The notes: a model not told the origin generated them from the sequence alone. A stretch of 64,000 nucleotides of DNA from Flagellimonas eckloniae (GCF_001413955.1 NZ_LCTZ01000002.1:1846501-1910500), one strand, 5' to 3'; numbered from the stretch's first letter, positions 45,145-54,175 are shown. Translations and numbers: made by a program.

Positions 45145-45933
45145 ATGCAAACTGAAAAGGTGATAGACCATATTGTAGACTGGTTAAAGGATTATGCAAC
45201 GAATGCAAATTGCAAGGGATTTGTAATTGGTGTTTCTGGCGGAATAGACTCGGCCGTTACCTCAACCCTGTGTGCAAAGACTGGGCTTGATCTCTTGTGT
45301 CTTGAAATGCCCATTCATCAGGGAGAGAATCAAGTTACGCGAGCGGATAGACATATTGATTGGTTAATGGAGCACTTTCCGAAAGTAAATCGCCAACCTG
45401 TGAATCTTACCCCCGTTTTTGACAGTCTTGTTGCTGCATTTCCGAAAGTTGAAGATGAAGAGCATCGGTTTATGTCTCTTGCCAATACAAGGGCAAGGCT
45501 CCGTATGACCAGCTTATATTATTTTGCGGCCCTAAAAGGATATCTCGTTGCCGGTACTGGGAATAAAGTTGAGGATTTTGGAATCGGTTTTTATACCAAA
45601 TATGGAGATGGTGGCGTGGATTTGAGCCCAATTGCCGACCTATTGAAGACGGAAGTATATGAGATTGGACGGGTATTGGGTGTTAACCAGGATATTATGG
45701 AAGCAGCTCCCACAGATGGTCTTTGGGGCGATAGCAGAACTGATGAAGATCAGATTGGTGCCTCATACCCCGAATTGGAATGGGCAATGAAAATGGATGA
45801 TGAAGGAAAAACAATTGATGATTTTTCTGACAGAAAAAAAGAAGTATTCGGTATCTTCAAAAAGTTTAATACTTCTAACAAGCATAAGATGATTCCTATA
45901 CCCATTTGTGAAATCCCAATGCACCTAAAATGA
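45145..45933 (+). CDS. nadE: NAD synthetase (ammonia-dependent)
   Basis: This 262-residue enzyme makes NAD from nicotinate adenine dinucleotide, ATP and ammonia. It has the PP-loop SGGIDS at 31-36, LVAGTGNKVEDFGIGFYTKYGDGGVDLSPIADLLKTEVYEI, and APTDGLWGDSRTDEDQIGASYPELEWAM. There is no glutaminase domain, so it uses free ammonia or another donor. It is divergent from gldB. Confidence 0.95.
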   Translation: MQTEKVIDHIVDWLKDYATNANCKGFVIGVSGGIDSAVTSTLCAKTGLDLLCLEMPIHQGENQVTRADRHIDWLMEHFPKVNRQPVNLTPVFDSLVAAFPKVEDEEHRFMSLANTRARLRMTSLYYFAALKGYLVAGTGNKVEDFGIGFYTKYGDGGVDLSPIADLLKTEVYEIGRVLGVNQDIMEAAPTDGLWGDSRTDEDQIGASYPELEWAMKMDDEGKTIDDFSDRKKEVFGIFKKFNTSNKHKMIPIPICEIPMHLK

Positions 45934-46094
45934 CCATTCAACGCAAAAAACCCAGTCTAAGACGAAAAAAAACCCATAAATTCTAAGGTTTTAAGAAAAA
46001 AATTACAGTTTTACATTCTCAATTTGTTAACTTGCCTGCTACGCAACGTAAGTAATTAAGTACTAAACAAGATTAAGAACAAAACTCAAACCAA

Positions 46095-46724
46095 ATGATA
46101 AAAGTATTAATAGCTGACAACCACCCAATAGTCCGACTTGGAATCAAACAAGTCCTTGAAGCTAGCTCAGATATTGAGGTCATTGCCGATGTTTCCACAA
46201 CTTCGGAGCTTTTCGAAACATTGGAAAAAATTTCTCCTGATGTGGTAATGTTGGAAATGGATATACCAGAAATGAATGGTATTGCCGCCCTTAGAAAACT
46301 AAAACAAGAGTTCCCTAATGTTAAATCGTTGATGTATAGCGGACAGTCTGAAGATGTATATGCCTTGAGCACCATACGTGCTGGAGCATTTGGTTACCTT
46401 TCCAAAACAGCGGATCTAGACTACATTATCTCAGCAGTTAGAAAAGTAAGCGAAGGCAATATGTTTATAACCAATGAACTTGCACAGCGTCTGGCCTTTG
46501 ATGAGGGTACTCAAAAACCAAGAAGGTTCTTTAGAAAACTATCTTCTAGAGAAGTGGAAGTATTAAAGCTTCTTGCCAGTGGAAAACGTAACAAAGAAGT
46601 TGCGGAAGGACTAAACTTGAATGAAAAAACGGTTAGTACCTACAAAGCGCGACTAATGAAAAAGTTGAATGTAGATAATTTGGTTGATTTATTACAACAG
46701 GCCAAAGCTTTAGAGTTATATTAA
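46095..46724 (+). CDS. LuxR/NarL-type response regulator with Glu at the phosphorylation site
   Basis: This 209-residue protein has a receiver domain (about 1-120) and a LuxR-type HTH (about 148-205, LSSREVEVLKLLASGKRNKEVAEGLNLNEKTVSTYKARL). In NarL-type receivers the phosphoacceptor lies in LLDLNMPGMNG. Here the same place reads MLEMDIPEMNG, so the acceptor Asp is E54. The acidic pocket reads ADN (D8, N9) in place of the usual DD. The switch lysine (GYLSKTAD) is present. Glu can mimic phospho-Asp, so the protein may be active without phosphorylation. No histidine kinase lies beside it. Confidence 0.92.
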   Translation: MIKVLIADNHPIVRLGIKQVLEASSDIEVIADVSTTSELFETLEKISPDVVMLEMDIPEMNGIAALRKLKQEFPNVKSLMYSGQSEDVYALSTIRAGAFGYLSKTADLDYIISAVRKVSEGNMFITNELAQRLAFDEGTQKPRRFFRKLSSREVEVLKLLASGKRNKEVAEGLNLNEKTVSTYKARLMKKLNVDNLVDLLQQAKALELY

Positions 46725-46745
46725 AATAACCATTACAAACTTTTG

Positions 46746-46775
46746 AAAATCCCGGACACTTTGGTTCGGGATTTT
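46746..46775. terminator. Terminator between the response regulator and dnaG
   Basis: Stem AAAATCCCG/CGGGATTTT (46746-46754 with 46767-46775), followed by T-rich sequence, between convergent genes. It can act in both directions. Confidence 0.8.
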
Positions 46776-46779
46776 TGTT

Positions 46780-48753
46780 TTAGGAAAGTACCCTGTTCAA
46801 TTTGGCGTTCAATAACTTATTCAACTGCAGATAGTTGACAATTTCCTCCAAAACTTCTGAATTATCCCCATTGTTTCCTTCCGTACCCTTTTGTAGTTTT
46901 TGAATTCGAGTTTTAATTAGATTGCAACGTAGGGTCAATATGGTTTCTCCCACCAATTGTGCAATACCTTGTCCCTTTTCCTTTGGATATATTTCCTTTC
47001 TTTCCCAATCATGCAACACATAACGTTCTTCTTCCATTAAAATGGAAGATACCTCACTCACCATTTCTTGATTCAGGTTTGCTATAAATGTGTTTACTGT
47101 AAATTCTTCCCGCTCATTTAAATCTTCAATAAGCTTATAATAAATAGTCCTGAATTGGGTATTGGTAAGTTCAATTTCATCTTCTTGAAGATCTAAATAT
47201 ACTTTTTCATAGACCTTGGCTTCAATCTTTTCAGGTTCCAATACCAACTCCCCCTCTTCATTCTCCTTTAGCACCAAATCTTCAAATTCCTGTTTCAGAT
47301 TTCCGTACAAAAGGAGCATTTCAATAATTTTTCGCTCCAGCTCGTATTGTACATCAACCTTTTCTACAACCTGGTCATTTTTTACAACTTCGAAGGCCTT
47401 TTGTTCTTGTTTTATTTTTTTACTCGCCTCTGCAAAGCCCTTTTTGTCAATTTGAGCCAAGGTATCATATAGAACCTCTTCAGAAATCTCCATTATTTTG
47501 GCGCATTCCTGAATATAAATTTCCTTTTTAATACGATCGGGAATCTTACTGATACTATTGACAATATCCCTAACGGTATCTGCTCTTTTTATTGGGTCGT
47601 TGGCTGCTTCCTGTGCTAATAGGGATGTCTTAAACTGAATAAAGTCCTTGGCATTTTCATCCAGGTAGAGTACCAAATCCTCATAGCTATTGTTTTTGGA
47701 AAAACTATCTGGGTCTTCCCCTTCGGGGAAAGTGCACACCTTTACGTTCATGCCCTGTTCCAAAATAAGATCAATACCCCGAAGTGAAGCGCGTAGACCT
47801 GCTGCATCACCATCAAAAAGTACCGTAATGTTTTTTGTTAGCCTATTGATGAGTCTAATCTGTTCAGGGGTCAAGGCGGTTCCACTAGATGCCACAACAT
47901 TTTCAACGCCTCGCTGATACATTTGAATGACATCTGTATAGCCCTCAACCAAGTAGCAATTATCTTCTTTGGCAATGGCCTGTTTTGCAAAATAAATGCC
48001 ATAAAGAACTTTACTCTTATGATAAATTTCGCTTTCCGGCGAATTTAAATATTTGGCTGCCTTCTTGTCATTGGTCAAAATACGGCCACCAAAACCAAGA
48101 ACCCTACCACTCATGGAATGGATAGGGAACAGTACCCTTCCTTTGAATCGGTCAAACTTTCTCGGCTCACCCGTAGTCTGTTCCTTAACAATTGTCAAGC
48201 CTGTTTTTTCCAAAAACTCCAGTTGGTATCCTTTGTCCAGTGCCGTTTGGGTAAATGCATCCCATTGGTCCAGACCATATCCCAATCCAAACTTTCTAAT
48301 GGTATCATCCGTAAAACCACGTTCTTTAAAGTAGGTTAGTCCTATAGCCTTTCCAGGTTCGGATTCCCACAAAATTTCTGAAAAATATTTTCGGGCATAC
48401 TCCGAGACGAGATACATACTTTCCCTTTCGTTGGCCTGCTCCTTTTGTTCATCGGATTGCTCCGTCTCCTCAATCTCTATATTGTACTTTTTTGCCAAAT
48501 ACCGAATGGCTTCAGGGTACGTGAAATGTTCGTGTTCCATCAAAAATGCAACTACATTCCCTCCCTTTCCACTACTAAAATCCTTCCAAATCTGTTTTAC
48601 GGGCGAAACCATAAAACTTGGGGTGCGCTCATCTGAAAAAGGGCTTAAGCCTTTAAAATTTGAGCCTGACTTTTTCAGTTGCACAAAGTCACCAATAACC
48701 TCCTCCAAACGGGCGGTTTCATATACTTGGTCTATAGTGGTCTTTGAAATCAA
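46780..48753 (-). CDS. dnaG: DNA primase DnaG with degenerate zinc finger
   Basis: This 657-residue primase makes RNA primers for replication. The N-terminal CHC2 region is recognisable (NFKGLSPFSDERTPSFMVSP, about 32-51), but the four usual ligands of CPFH...CFGC are replaced by S37, S40, D58 and S61. The core is normal: GRVLFPIHSMSGRVLGFGGR and the TOPRIM residues in YLVEGYTDVIQ and VLFDGDAAG. A C-terminal helical region of about 200 residues should bind the DnaB helicase. The zinc loss appears to be a lineage trait, not a broken gene. Confidence 0.95.
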   Translation of the reverse strand: MISKTTIDQVYETARLEEVIGDFVQLKKSGSNFKGLSPFSDERTPSFMVSPVKQIWKDFSSGKGGNVVAFLMEHEHFTYPEAIRYLAKKYNIEIEETEQSDEQKEQANERESMYLVSEYARKYFSEILWESEPGKAIGLTYFKERGFTDDTIRKFGLGYGLDQWDAFTQTALDKGYQLEFLEKTGLTIVKEQTTGEPRKFDRFKGRVLFPIHSMSGRVLGFGGRILTNDKKAAKYLNSPESEIYHKSKVLYGIYFAKQAIAKEDNCYLVEGYTDVIQMYQRGVENVVASSGTALTPEQIRLINRLTKNITVLFDGDAAGLRASLRGIDLILEQGMNVKVCTFPEGEDPDSFSKNNSYEDLVLYLDENAKDFIQFKTSLLAQEAANDPIKRADTVRDIVNSISKIPDRIKKEIYIQECAKIMEISEEVLYDTLAQIDKKGFAEASKKIKQEQKAFEVVKNDQVVEKVDVQYELERKIIEMLLLYGNLKQEFEDLVLKENEEGELVLEPEKIEAKVYEKVYLDLQEDEIELTNTQFRTIYYKLIEDLNEREEFTVNTFIANLNQEMVSEVSSILMEEERYVLHDWERKEIYPKEKGQGIAQLVGETILTLRCNLIKTRIQKLQKGTEGNNGDNSEVLEEIVNYLQLNKLLNAKLNRVLS

Positions 48754-49036
48754 TATTGTAAGGTAACGAGCCTTTAAAGGTAGTTAAAAAATGAATTTTT
48801 TGATAAAGCCGTTTTAATCAAATCAAAACTATCATCCATCAATCGGATAAAGGCTACCCACAAAGATTCACATATTTTGGATTCGTGTAAACATGTAAAC
48901 GTCAACGGATTCAATTTCTAAGGCTTTTTATGTGTCATTTGTTCATTTTGCCCGTAAGAGCACCATCATAAGAATTTGACAAAATGTACTGTTTTCAACG
49001 AACTAGACCTACAGGTAATTTTCCAAAAAGAAGAAA
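48754..49036. other. 283-bp divergent promoter region
   Basis: It lies between the starts of dnaG and the leucine-rich-repeat gene. A direct repeat GTAAAC-AT-GTAAAC is at 48887-48900. No TAnnTTTG box is evident in either direction, and no coding frame of note is present. Confidence 0.4.
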
Positions 49037-50134
49037 ATGCAAAAAATAGTTTCTTTGGGATTTCTATTTATTCTAGTTCATTTTACCATACATGCCCAGA
49101 AAGAAGGAATTGATGTTAAAATAAGTTCACACTCTTTTATAATATACCATATAAATCCGGATGCCATTAAGGCCATCAACAGCATGCCGAACAAACAAAA
49201 TAGAAAAGTAGTAGTCGGTAAAATGATCAGTCAATCAGAATTTGATATAATCTGTGAAAAATTAAGTTGGATAAGTGAATTGGAAATTGCCAGACATAAC
49301 GAGCAGATTAAAAACATTTCAGCAATTTCTAATTTAAAATCACTTCAAAGACTCAAAATCAATACCTCCAAAGCCTCTAAAGAATCTCCCATTGACCTCG
49401 GGCCTCTGCAGAATCTTTCTTTATTATCCACACTTGATTTTTATGGAACCCATGTTACAAATACCGAGGCATTGGGCAGTCTTAATAAGTTACAAAATAT
49501 AAGCTTTTATAAAAGTGCAATCAATTCCATTTCCTTCCTTGAAAATACACCAGAAATTAGGCAACTCTCCCTTTATGGTTTTGAACATACGTTTGAAGAT
49601 TATCGACCAGTGGCAAACTTAAAAGAATTGAAGTCATTAAATATTTACATGAACGAGCAAGCTATTGATCAGAAACTCGTTTTTTTGAAATCCCTTAGCA
49701 ATCTTAGACAGATTAAAATGTCGGATAATCCAAATTTGACTTCTCTGGATTTTTTGGAGAACAACTCCAATATGGAAGAGATTCATGCTTCCTGGTGTAC
49801 CGGCCTAAGTGATTTCTCGGCATTGACAAACATGAAAAAACTGAAAATTTTATTCCTTAGATCTACCCAGTTGGAAAATCTGGATATGTTAATGGGCATA
49901 ACCACAGTTACCAATATTGATATATCAAAAACTAGGATTAAGAATATTTCCTTTCTAAAAAACTGTTCAAACCTCAGTTCCATTAAAATATCGAAAACAC
50001 AAATTAAAGATATCTCACCCCTTTTCAATTGCAGAAAATTAAAGAGAATTGAATTAAGCTCTAACATTCCAAACGAACAGATAAAAAGACTCAAATCGTT
50101 AAACCCGAAAATGAGGATAAGGGTACTGGATTGA
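49037..50134 (+). CDS. Secreted leucine-rich-repeat protein
   Basis: This 365-residue protein has a signal peptide (residues 1-20, HFTIHAQ). From about residue 90 to the end come LRR units of about 21-22 residues of the internalin-like type (ISAISNLKSLQRLKI, LGSLNKLQNISF, VANLKELKSLNI, LTNMKKLKILFL, LKNCSNLSSIKI, LFNCRKLKRIEL). The N-terminal 85 residues resemble no domain I know. No cell-wall or type IX C-terminal sorting domain is seen. It probably binds a protein or glycan partner outside the cell. Confidence 0.8.
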   Translation: MQKIVSLGFLFILVHFTIHAQKEGIDVKISSHSFIIYHINPDAIKAINSMPNKQNRKVVVGKMISQSEFDIICEKLSWISELEIARHNEQIKNISAISNLKSLQRLKINTSKASKESPIDLGPLQNLSLLSTLDFYGTHVTNTEALGSLNKLQNISFYKSAINSISFLENTPEIRQLSLYGFEHTFEDYRPVANLKELKSLNIYMNEQAIDQKLVFLKSLSNLRQIKMSDNPNLTSLDFLENNSNMEEIHASWCTGLSDFSALTNMKKLKILFLRSTQLENLDMLMGITTVTNIDISKTRIKNISFLKNCSNLSSIKISKTQIKDISPLFNCRKLKRIELSSNIPNEQIKRLKSLNPKMRIRVLD

Positions 50135-50219
50135 CGGTCAAACTTTCAATACTACGTTTTCTAAAACTACTCATACTATTTAGTACCTTAGAAACACAAA
50201 ATAGTAACCTTATTTTATC

Positions 50220-50456
50220 ATGATTCTCTTCTTCGGCACTAGACTTGGAAAAAAGGAAATCAGGACATTACACCATGTTTCTTGTCCTCATTGCTCACAA
50301 ACAGGGACATTGACCGTGGTTTCCCAACCCAATTATGTGCATTTATTTTGGATTCCTGTCTTTAAATTGAAGACTTCGCAATTTGCAGAATGCTCTCATT
50401 GCAAGCGAGGTTTTTATAAGGAAGAGTTTACTCCAGAAATGGAGAGAGCATTATAA
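50220..50456 (+). CDS. Small zinc-ribbon protein
   Basis: This 78-residue protein has two Cys pairs (VSCPHCSQTG and AECSHCKRGF) about 35 residues apart that should bind one zinc. Between them lies an aromatic YVHLFWIPVFKLKT segment typical of small zinc-ribbon proteins of the zf-ribbon type. Function is unknown. Confidence 0.7.
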   Translation: MILFFGTRLGKKEIRTLHHVSCPHCSQTGTLTVVSQPNYVHLFWIPVFKLKTSQFAECSHCKRGFYKEEFTPEMERAL

Positions 50457-50459
50457 ATG

Positions 50460-50493
50460 TTTGTCACATCGAGACTTTTCCCGATGCGACAAA
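50460..50493. terminator. Hairpin between convergent genes
   Basis: TTTGTC-a-CATCG pairs with CGATG-c-GACAAA with one mismatch, three bases after the zinc-ribbon stop. It can serve both the zinc-ribbon gene and the facing outer-membrane protein gene. Confidence 0.6.
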
Positions 50494-50510
50494 GCATAAA
50501 TTTTGGTCAA

Positions 50511-51581
50511 TTATAAATCAAACCGAAGGCCCAAGGAAATATTATTTTGTTCTATGGCAGCATCTTTAAATATGGGATTTAAGTCGTACTTGGCATAGAG
50601 CTGCATCCCATCAAAACCTACATAAGCACTTAATCCATAAATTAAATCGCTGGTATTGTAATCCCTTTTAAATTTATCTTTTACTTTTTCTCCATCCCTA
50701 GTATACTTTAGTTTTTGCCTTGTCCCCAAATTAAATCCACCATAGCCACCTATCCCAATTCTTAGTTGATTTTGAATAGAGTAGCGAATACTTTTCTCTG
50801 TTTCTTTAAATTTTGAGGGCCCAAACTCCAAATGCACAGGAAAGACAAGGTTGTCCATACGCAGTTTGGATTTATCCAACTCGAACTCGAATTCTTCCAA
50901 AACTGTTTGATCACCGTTTTGAACAAAAATTTGGTTGTCATCCGGTTTTAAACCATTAAACTGAAATGAAAAACCGTAATGAAACCGCATCCAATTGGAT
51001 TTTTCAAAAACCCGTGTTCTCCATTGCCACCCCATTTCAAAAAATCGACTTCCTCCAATCTTATAGGGCGAGTCATCCAAAGATTGTCCTTCTATTAAAG
51101 CATTATTTAGCCCAATGGCGAAAACAAAATCTGAATAGGTGCGCCTGTCATACTTAATATCTCTTTTCCATCTTTTGGAGCTAGAAAAAAATACGGGCTC
51201 CCCGTCTATGTTTATTGAAAATCCTACACGATCTCCATAAATGGAATCCATTCCAATTTCAACAAGTGTATTACCATCATTTCGTTCCAAAAGTGAAATT
51301 TGGTTATTCACAATGCTAATTCGGTTCTCAATGTTCAACGCCCGTTTTTTTGCGGCAGCTTCTTTTAATGTTTTGGCCTCCTCACTTGTAATATCACCAT
51401 CTTTATATCGCCTGTTAATTTCCTCTACTTCAAACTTGAGTGCTTCTTTTTCTTGTTTTGTTATTTTTTCTTTCCGATATTTTAATGCTTCTATTTTTTT
51501 CTCATATTTCTCCTGACCAACAACATGATTGGAAAGTAGAAATAAAAAAAATGCCGCTAAATACAATGTAATTGTTCTCAT
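50511..51581 (-). CDS. Outer-membrane beta-barrel protein with coiled-coil start
   Basis: This 356-residue protein has a signal peptide (1-22, SNHVVGQ), then a charged helical stretch (about 25-100, with KEEALKFEVEEINRRY and SEEAKTLKEAAAKKR) that should form a coiled coil. About 240 residues of alternating beta strands follow, ending LGLRFDL as in outer-membrane barrels. The family is not named. It is last in a same-strand run with an anti-sigma-like and a sigma factor gene, so it is a likely target or sensor of that pair. Confidence 0.75.
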   Translation of the reverse strand: MRTITLYLAAFFLFLLSNHVVGQEKYEKKIEALKYRKEKITKQEKEALKFEVEEINRRYKDGDITSEEAKTLKEAAAKKRALNIENRISIVNNQISLLERNDGNTLVEIGMDSIYGDRVGFSINIDGEPVFFSSSKRWKRDIKYDRRTYSDFVFAIGLNNALIEGQSLDDSPYKIGGSRFFEMGWQWRTRVFEKSNWMRFHYGFSFQFNGLKPDDNQIFVQNGDQTVLEEFEFELDKSKLRMDNLVFPVHLEFGPSKFKETEKSIRYSIQNQLRIGIGGYGGFNLGTRQKLKYTRDGEKVKDKFKRDYNTSDLIYGLSAYVGFDGMQLYAKYDLNPIFKDAAIEQNNISLGLRFDL

Positions 51582-51610
51582 TTTGATTTTTGATTTTTAT
51601 CACTTTTCAC

Positions 51611-51645
51611 CCCTTACCTCTCATACTAATTGAGAGGCACAAGGG
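51611..51645. promoter_or_regulatory. Hairpin in the leader of the barrel-protein gene
   Basis: CCCTT-a-CCTCTC pairs with GAGAGG-cac-AAGGG around a 9-base loop. It lies 30 bp before the barrel-protein ATG and about 30 bp after the anti-sigma-like stop. No T-run follows on the minus strand. It could be an mRNA leader structure or processing site. Confidence 0.4.
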
Positions 51646-51675
51646 ATTAAAAAGCTTTTTTGATTGATGAATATT

Positions 51676-52389
51676 TTAATTGTTTCGGTTGGCTACCGCG
51701 AAGTAGCCATCTTTTAGGGCATCAAAAATTTGGTCTCTAAATGAGCCTTCCAACTCATCTTCAACCTCGGTTAACAATGCCATGGCATCCACAGGACCTT
51801 CTTTTGCAAATAACTGTTCGGATAGAATTTGTCTTTGCGCAGCTCGTAAAAGAGAATCTATTTCCATATCCGTCACCTCAGATTTTTGGGCTTCCAAAAG
51901 TTCCACTTGGGTTACAATTTCATTTACTTTTTGTGCTATTAAATTGTCTGGCTCTTCAAGAAAACCGTCCTGCAAAGACTGTTTTGTTGTTTCCTCAACT
52001 ACTTCAATTTGAACAGGTAAAGCATCTGACTTTATAGTTTCAGGCTTTTCTTCGATACTCAACTTCGCATCAGTTTTGGTACTGACCAGCTTTTCCTGCC
52101 CAACATTTTGAGAGTTAAAATCATCTATCTTCTGCTGAGTTTCCATCCCTTTTGATTTTTTCTCTTCCACGACTTGAATACTTGTTTTAGGCTGCTCAGA
52201 CATAAAAAACACCGCTGAAAACAGAAGAATACCAATTAAACTTGCTGCAATCGCATAAACATACCACCCTTTTTGTTTTGGTTTTTCATCTACCGCCACT
52301 TGTGATGCAATCTTATCCCAAGCCTTTGGAGAGGGTATAATTTTACGTTCTTCCAACCTTTCTTTAATATGTTTTTCCAATTTTTCCAT
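51676..52389 (-). CDS. Probable anti-sigma factor (single-pass membrane protein)
   Basis: This 237-residue protein has a cytoplasmic N-terminus of about 40 residues (MEKLEKHIKERLEERKIIPSPKAWDKIASQV), one transmembrane helix (about 43-63, YVYAIAASLIGILLFSAVFFM) and a low-complexity Glu/Lys/Gln-rich periplasmic part. It starts 11 bp after the ECF sigma stop, the usual place for an anti-sigma factor. No named anti-sigma domain is certain. Confidence 0.65.
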   Translation of the reverse strand: MEKLEKHIKERLEERKIIPSPKAWDKIASQVAVDEKPKQKGWYVYAIAASLIGILLFSAVFFMSEQPKTSIQVVEEKKSKGMETQQKIDDFNSQNVGQEKLVSTKTDAKLSIEEKPETIKSDALPVQIEVVEETTKQSLQDGFLEEPDNLIAQKVNEIVTQVELLEAQKSEVTDMEIDSLLRAAQRQILSEQLFAKEGPVDAMALLTEVEDELEGSFRDQIFDALKDGYFAVANRNN

Positions 52390-52400
52390 ATCAATTTTCT

Positions 52401-52970
52401 TTAATCCCGAGATTTAACTCTAGGTGACATTCCTTTCAGGGTCAAATTTTCTTGGAGCATTTTTCTTGCCTTGAACAATTGTGATTTTGAGGTTCCTTCT
52501 GAAATTTTGAGCATTTTGGAAATCTCATTATGCTTATAACCTTCAATGGCATACAGTAAAAAAACCATTTTATATCCTTCGGGAAGCTTATCTATCAATT
52601 GTTGTACATACTCCACATCCAATAAAGTGGTTTTGTTGTCTTCTTTTTTTGCCTTCAATTCACACAGTTCATCATCATATACAACAAACTGTTTTTTGCG
52701 GAGATATGAAATACTTTCGCGCACCATAATTTTTCTAATCCACCCTTCAAAACTTCCTTTATGCTGAAATGATTTTAAATTTTGAAAAACCTTTACAAAA
52801 CCATTTACCATTACATCTTCCGCAAACTGAAGGTCTTTGATATATTGCCTGCAAACACTTAACATTTTGGGTGCAAATTTTTCGTACAACGATTTTTGCG
52901 CTTGCTGATCTCCAGCTATTGCTTTTTTAATTAAAAGCTTCTCATTCGTATACAAAGAGATAATCTTCAA
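52401..52970 (-). CDS. ECF RNA polymerase sigma factor
   Basis: This 189-residue sigma factor has region 2 (AGDQQAQKSLYEKFAPKMLSVCRQYIKDLQFAEDVMVNGFVKVF, about 18-65) and region 4 (KLPEGYKMVFLLYAIEGYKHNEISKMLKISEGTSKSQLFKARKML, about 130-176). It is first in a same-strand run: sigma, membrane anti-sigma-like protein, outer-membrane protein. This resembles envelope-stress modules and is not of the FecR/SusC type. Confidence 0.92.
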   Translation of the reverse strand: MKIISLYTNEKLLIKKAIAGDQQAQKSLYEKFAPKMLSVCRQYIKDLQFAEDVMVNGFVKVFQNLKSFQHKGSFEGWIRKIMVRESISYLRKKQFVVYDDELCELKAKKEDNKTTLLDVEYVQQLIDKLPEGYKMVFLLYAIEGYKHNEISKMLKISEGTSKSQLFKARKMLQENLTLKGMSPRVKSRD

Positions 52971-53099
52971 AAGTGGTTCTCGGTTTACTTGTTATAAAGA
53001 TAGACGCGGTAATTATCAAAAAGGTTGTCTGTTGAAAAGATTTTTTTATTCGAAAGCTTTCAACCTACTTTAGAATAAGGGAGGAATGGTCTAATTTTT

Positions 53100-54077
53100 T
53101 TATTTTTTACGGTCAACCACGTAATTGACCATAAGTGAAAGGGCACTTTTATACTCTGAATCCGGATAGTTATCCAAAAGTCCCAGAGCCTCGTCCTTAA
53201 AGGAAAGCATTTTGGTAACAGCATACTCCAGCCCACCTTTTTCTTTAACGTAGGCAATAACTTCCTTTACCCTTTTTTTGTCCTTATTATGATTTTTTAT
53301 TGAATTGATCAACCAGCGCTTTTTTTCCTTGTCACTCTGGTTTAAAGCATAAATCAATGGAAGAGTCATTTTTTGCTCTTTGATATCGATACCCGTAGGT
53401 TTCCCAATTTTTTCTGACCCATAATCAAAAAGGTCATCCTTAATTTGAAAGGCCATTCCGCAAAGTTCCCCAAACTTTCTAAAAGTCTCCACATCTTCGG
53501 AATCTGGTTTAACGGAACAAGCACCCATACTACAGCAGGCTGCAATCAAAGTAGCCGTTTTTTGTCGGATAATATCATAGTAGACATCTTCGGTAATATC
53601 TAAAAGGCGTGCTTTTTCAATTTGAAGCAATTCTCCTTCACTCATGTCCCGTACCGCGTTGGAAATGATATGTAACAAATCGTAATCTTTATTTTCCAAA
53701 GCCACCAAAACTCCTTTTGAAAAAAGAAAATCACCCACCAGAACGGCAATTTTATTCTTCCAGAGCGCATTTATTGAGAAAAAACCTCTACGCTTATGAC
53801 TGTCATCAACCACATCATCATGGACCAAGCTGGCCGTGTGAATCAACTCAATAATTGAAGCCCCACAGTATGTCCTGTCATTTACAACGCCCTCATTAAT
53901 CAATTTGGCAGTAAGAAAAACGAACATGGGGCGCATCTGTTTGCCCTTTCTATTGATGATGTAATATGTAATTCTGTTAAAAAGCGCCACTTTGGAAGAC
54001 ATGGACGTCAGGAACTTTTCTTCAAAAAGTTCCATTTCGTGCTCAATGGGCTCTCTAATTTGCGAAACTACCTTCAA
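53100..54077 (-). CDS. Trans-polyprenyl diphosphate synthase
   Basis: This 325-residue prenyltransferase has the first aspartate-rich motif (LVHDDVVDDSHKRRG, about 90-104), KQMRPMFVFLTAKL before it, and the second (FQIKDDLFDYGSEKIGKPTGIDI, about 210-232). Small residues at the chain-length positions suggest a long product, such as an octaprenyl-type chain for menaquinone. Farnesyl- or geranylgeranyl-specific function is less likely but not excluded. Confidence 0.92.
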   Translation of the reverse strand: MKVVSQIREPIEHEMELFEEKFLTSMSSKVALFNRITYYIINRKGKQMRPMFVFLTAKLINEGVVNDRTYCGASIIELIHTASLVHDDVVDDSHKRRGFFSINALWKNKIAVLVGDFLFSKGVLVALENKDYDLLHIISNAVRDMSEGELLQIEKARLLDITEDVYYDIIRQKTATLIAACCSMGACSVKPDSEDVETFRKFGELCGMAFQIKDDLFDYGSEKIGKPTGIDIKEQKMTLPLIYALNQSDKEKKRWLINSIKNHNKDKKRVKEVIAYVKEKGGLEYAVTKMLSFKDEALGLLDNYPDSEYKSALSLMVNYVVDRKK

Positions 54078-54175
54078 TGAAAATCAGCCTTTACTTAATT
54101 TGGTTTTGAAGGTTAAAAGTAGGGAAAAATATGGGGTTTGTTTCTTGATTTCGACTAAGTATGCCAAAATATCCA

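Noticed and set aside
45079..45171. N-terminal extension of GldB
   Set aside because: The residues before MKSLVKYFD do not resemble a signal and would delay the lipobox. A promoter box lies within the extension.
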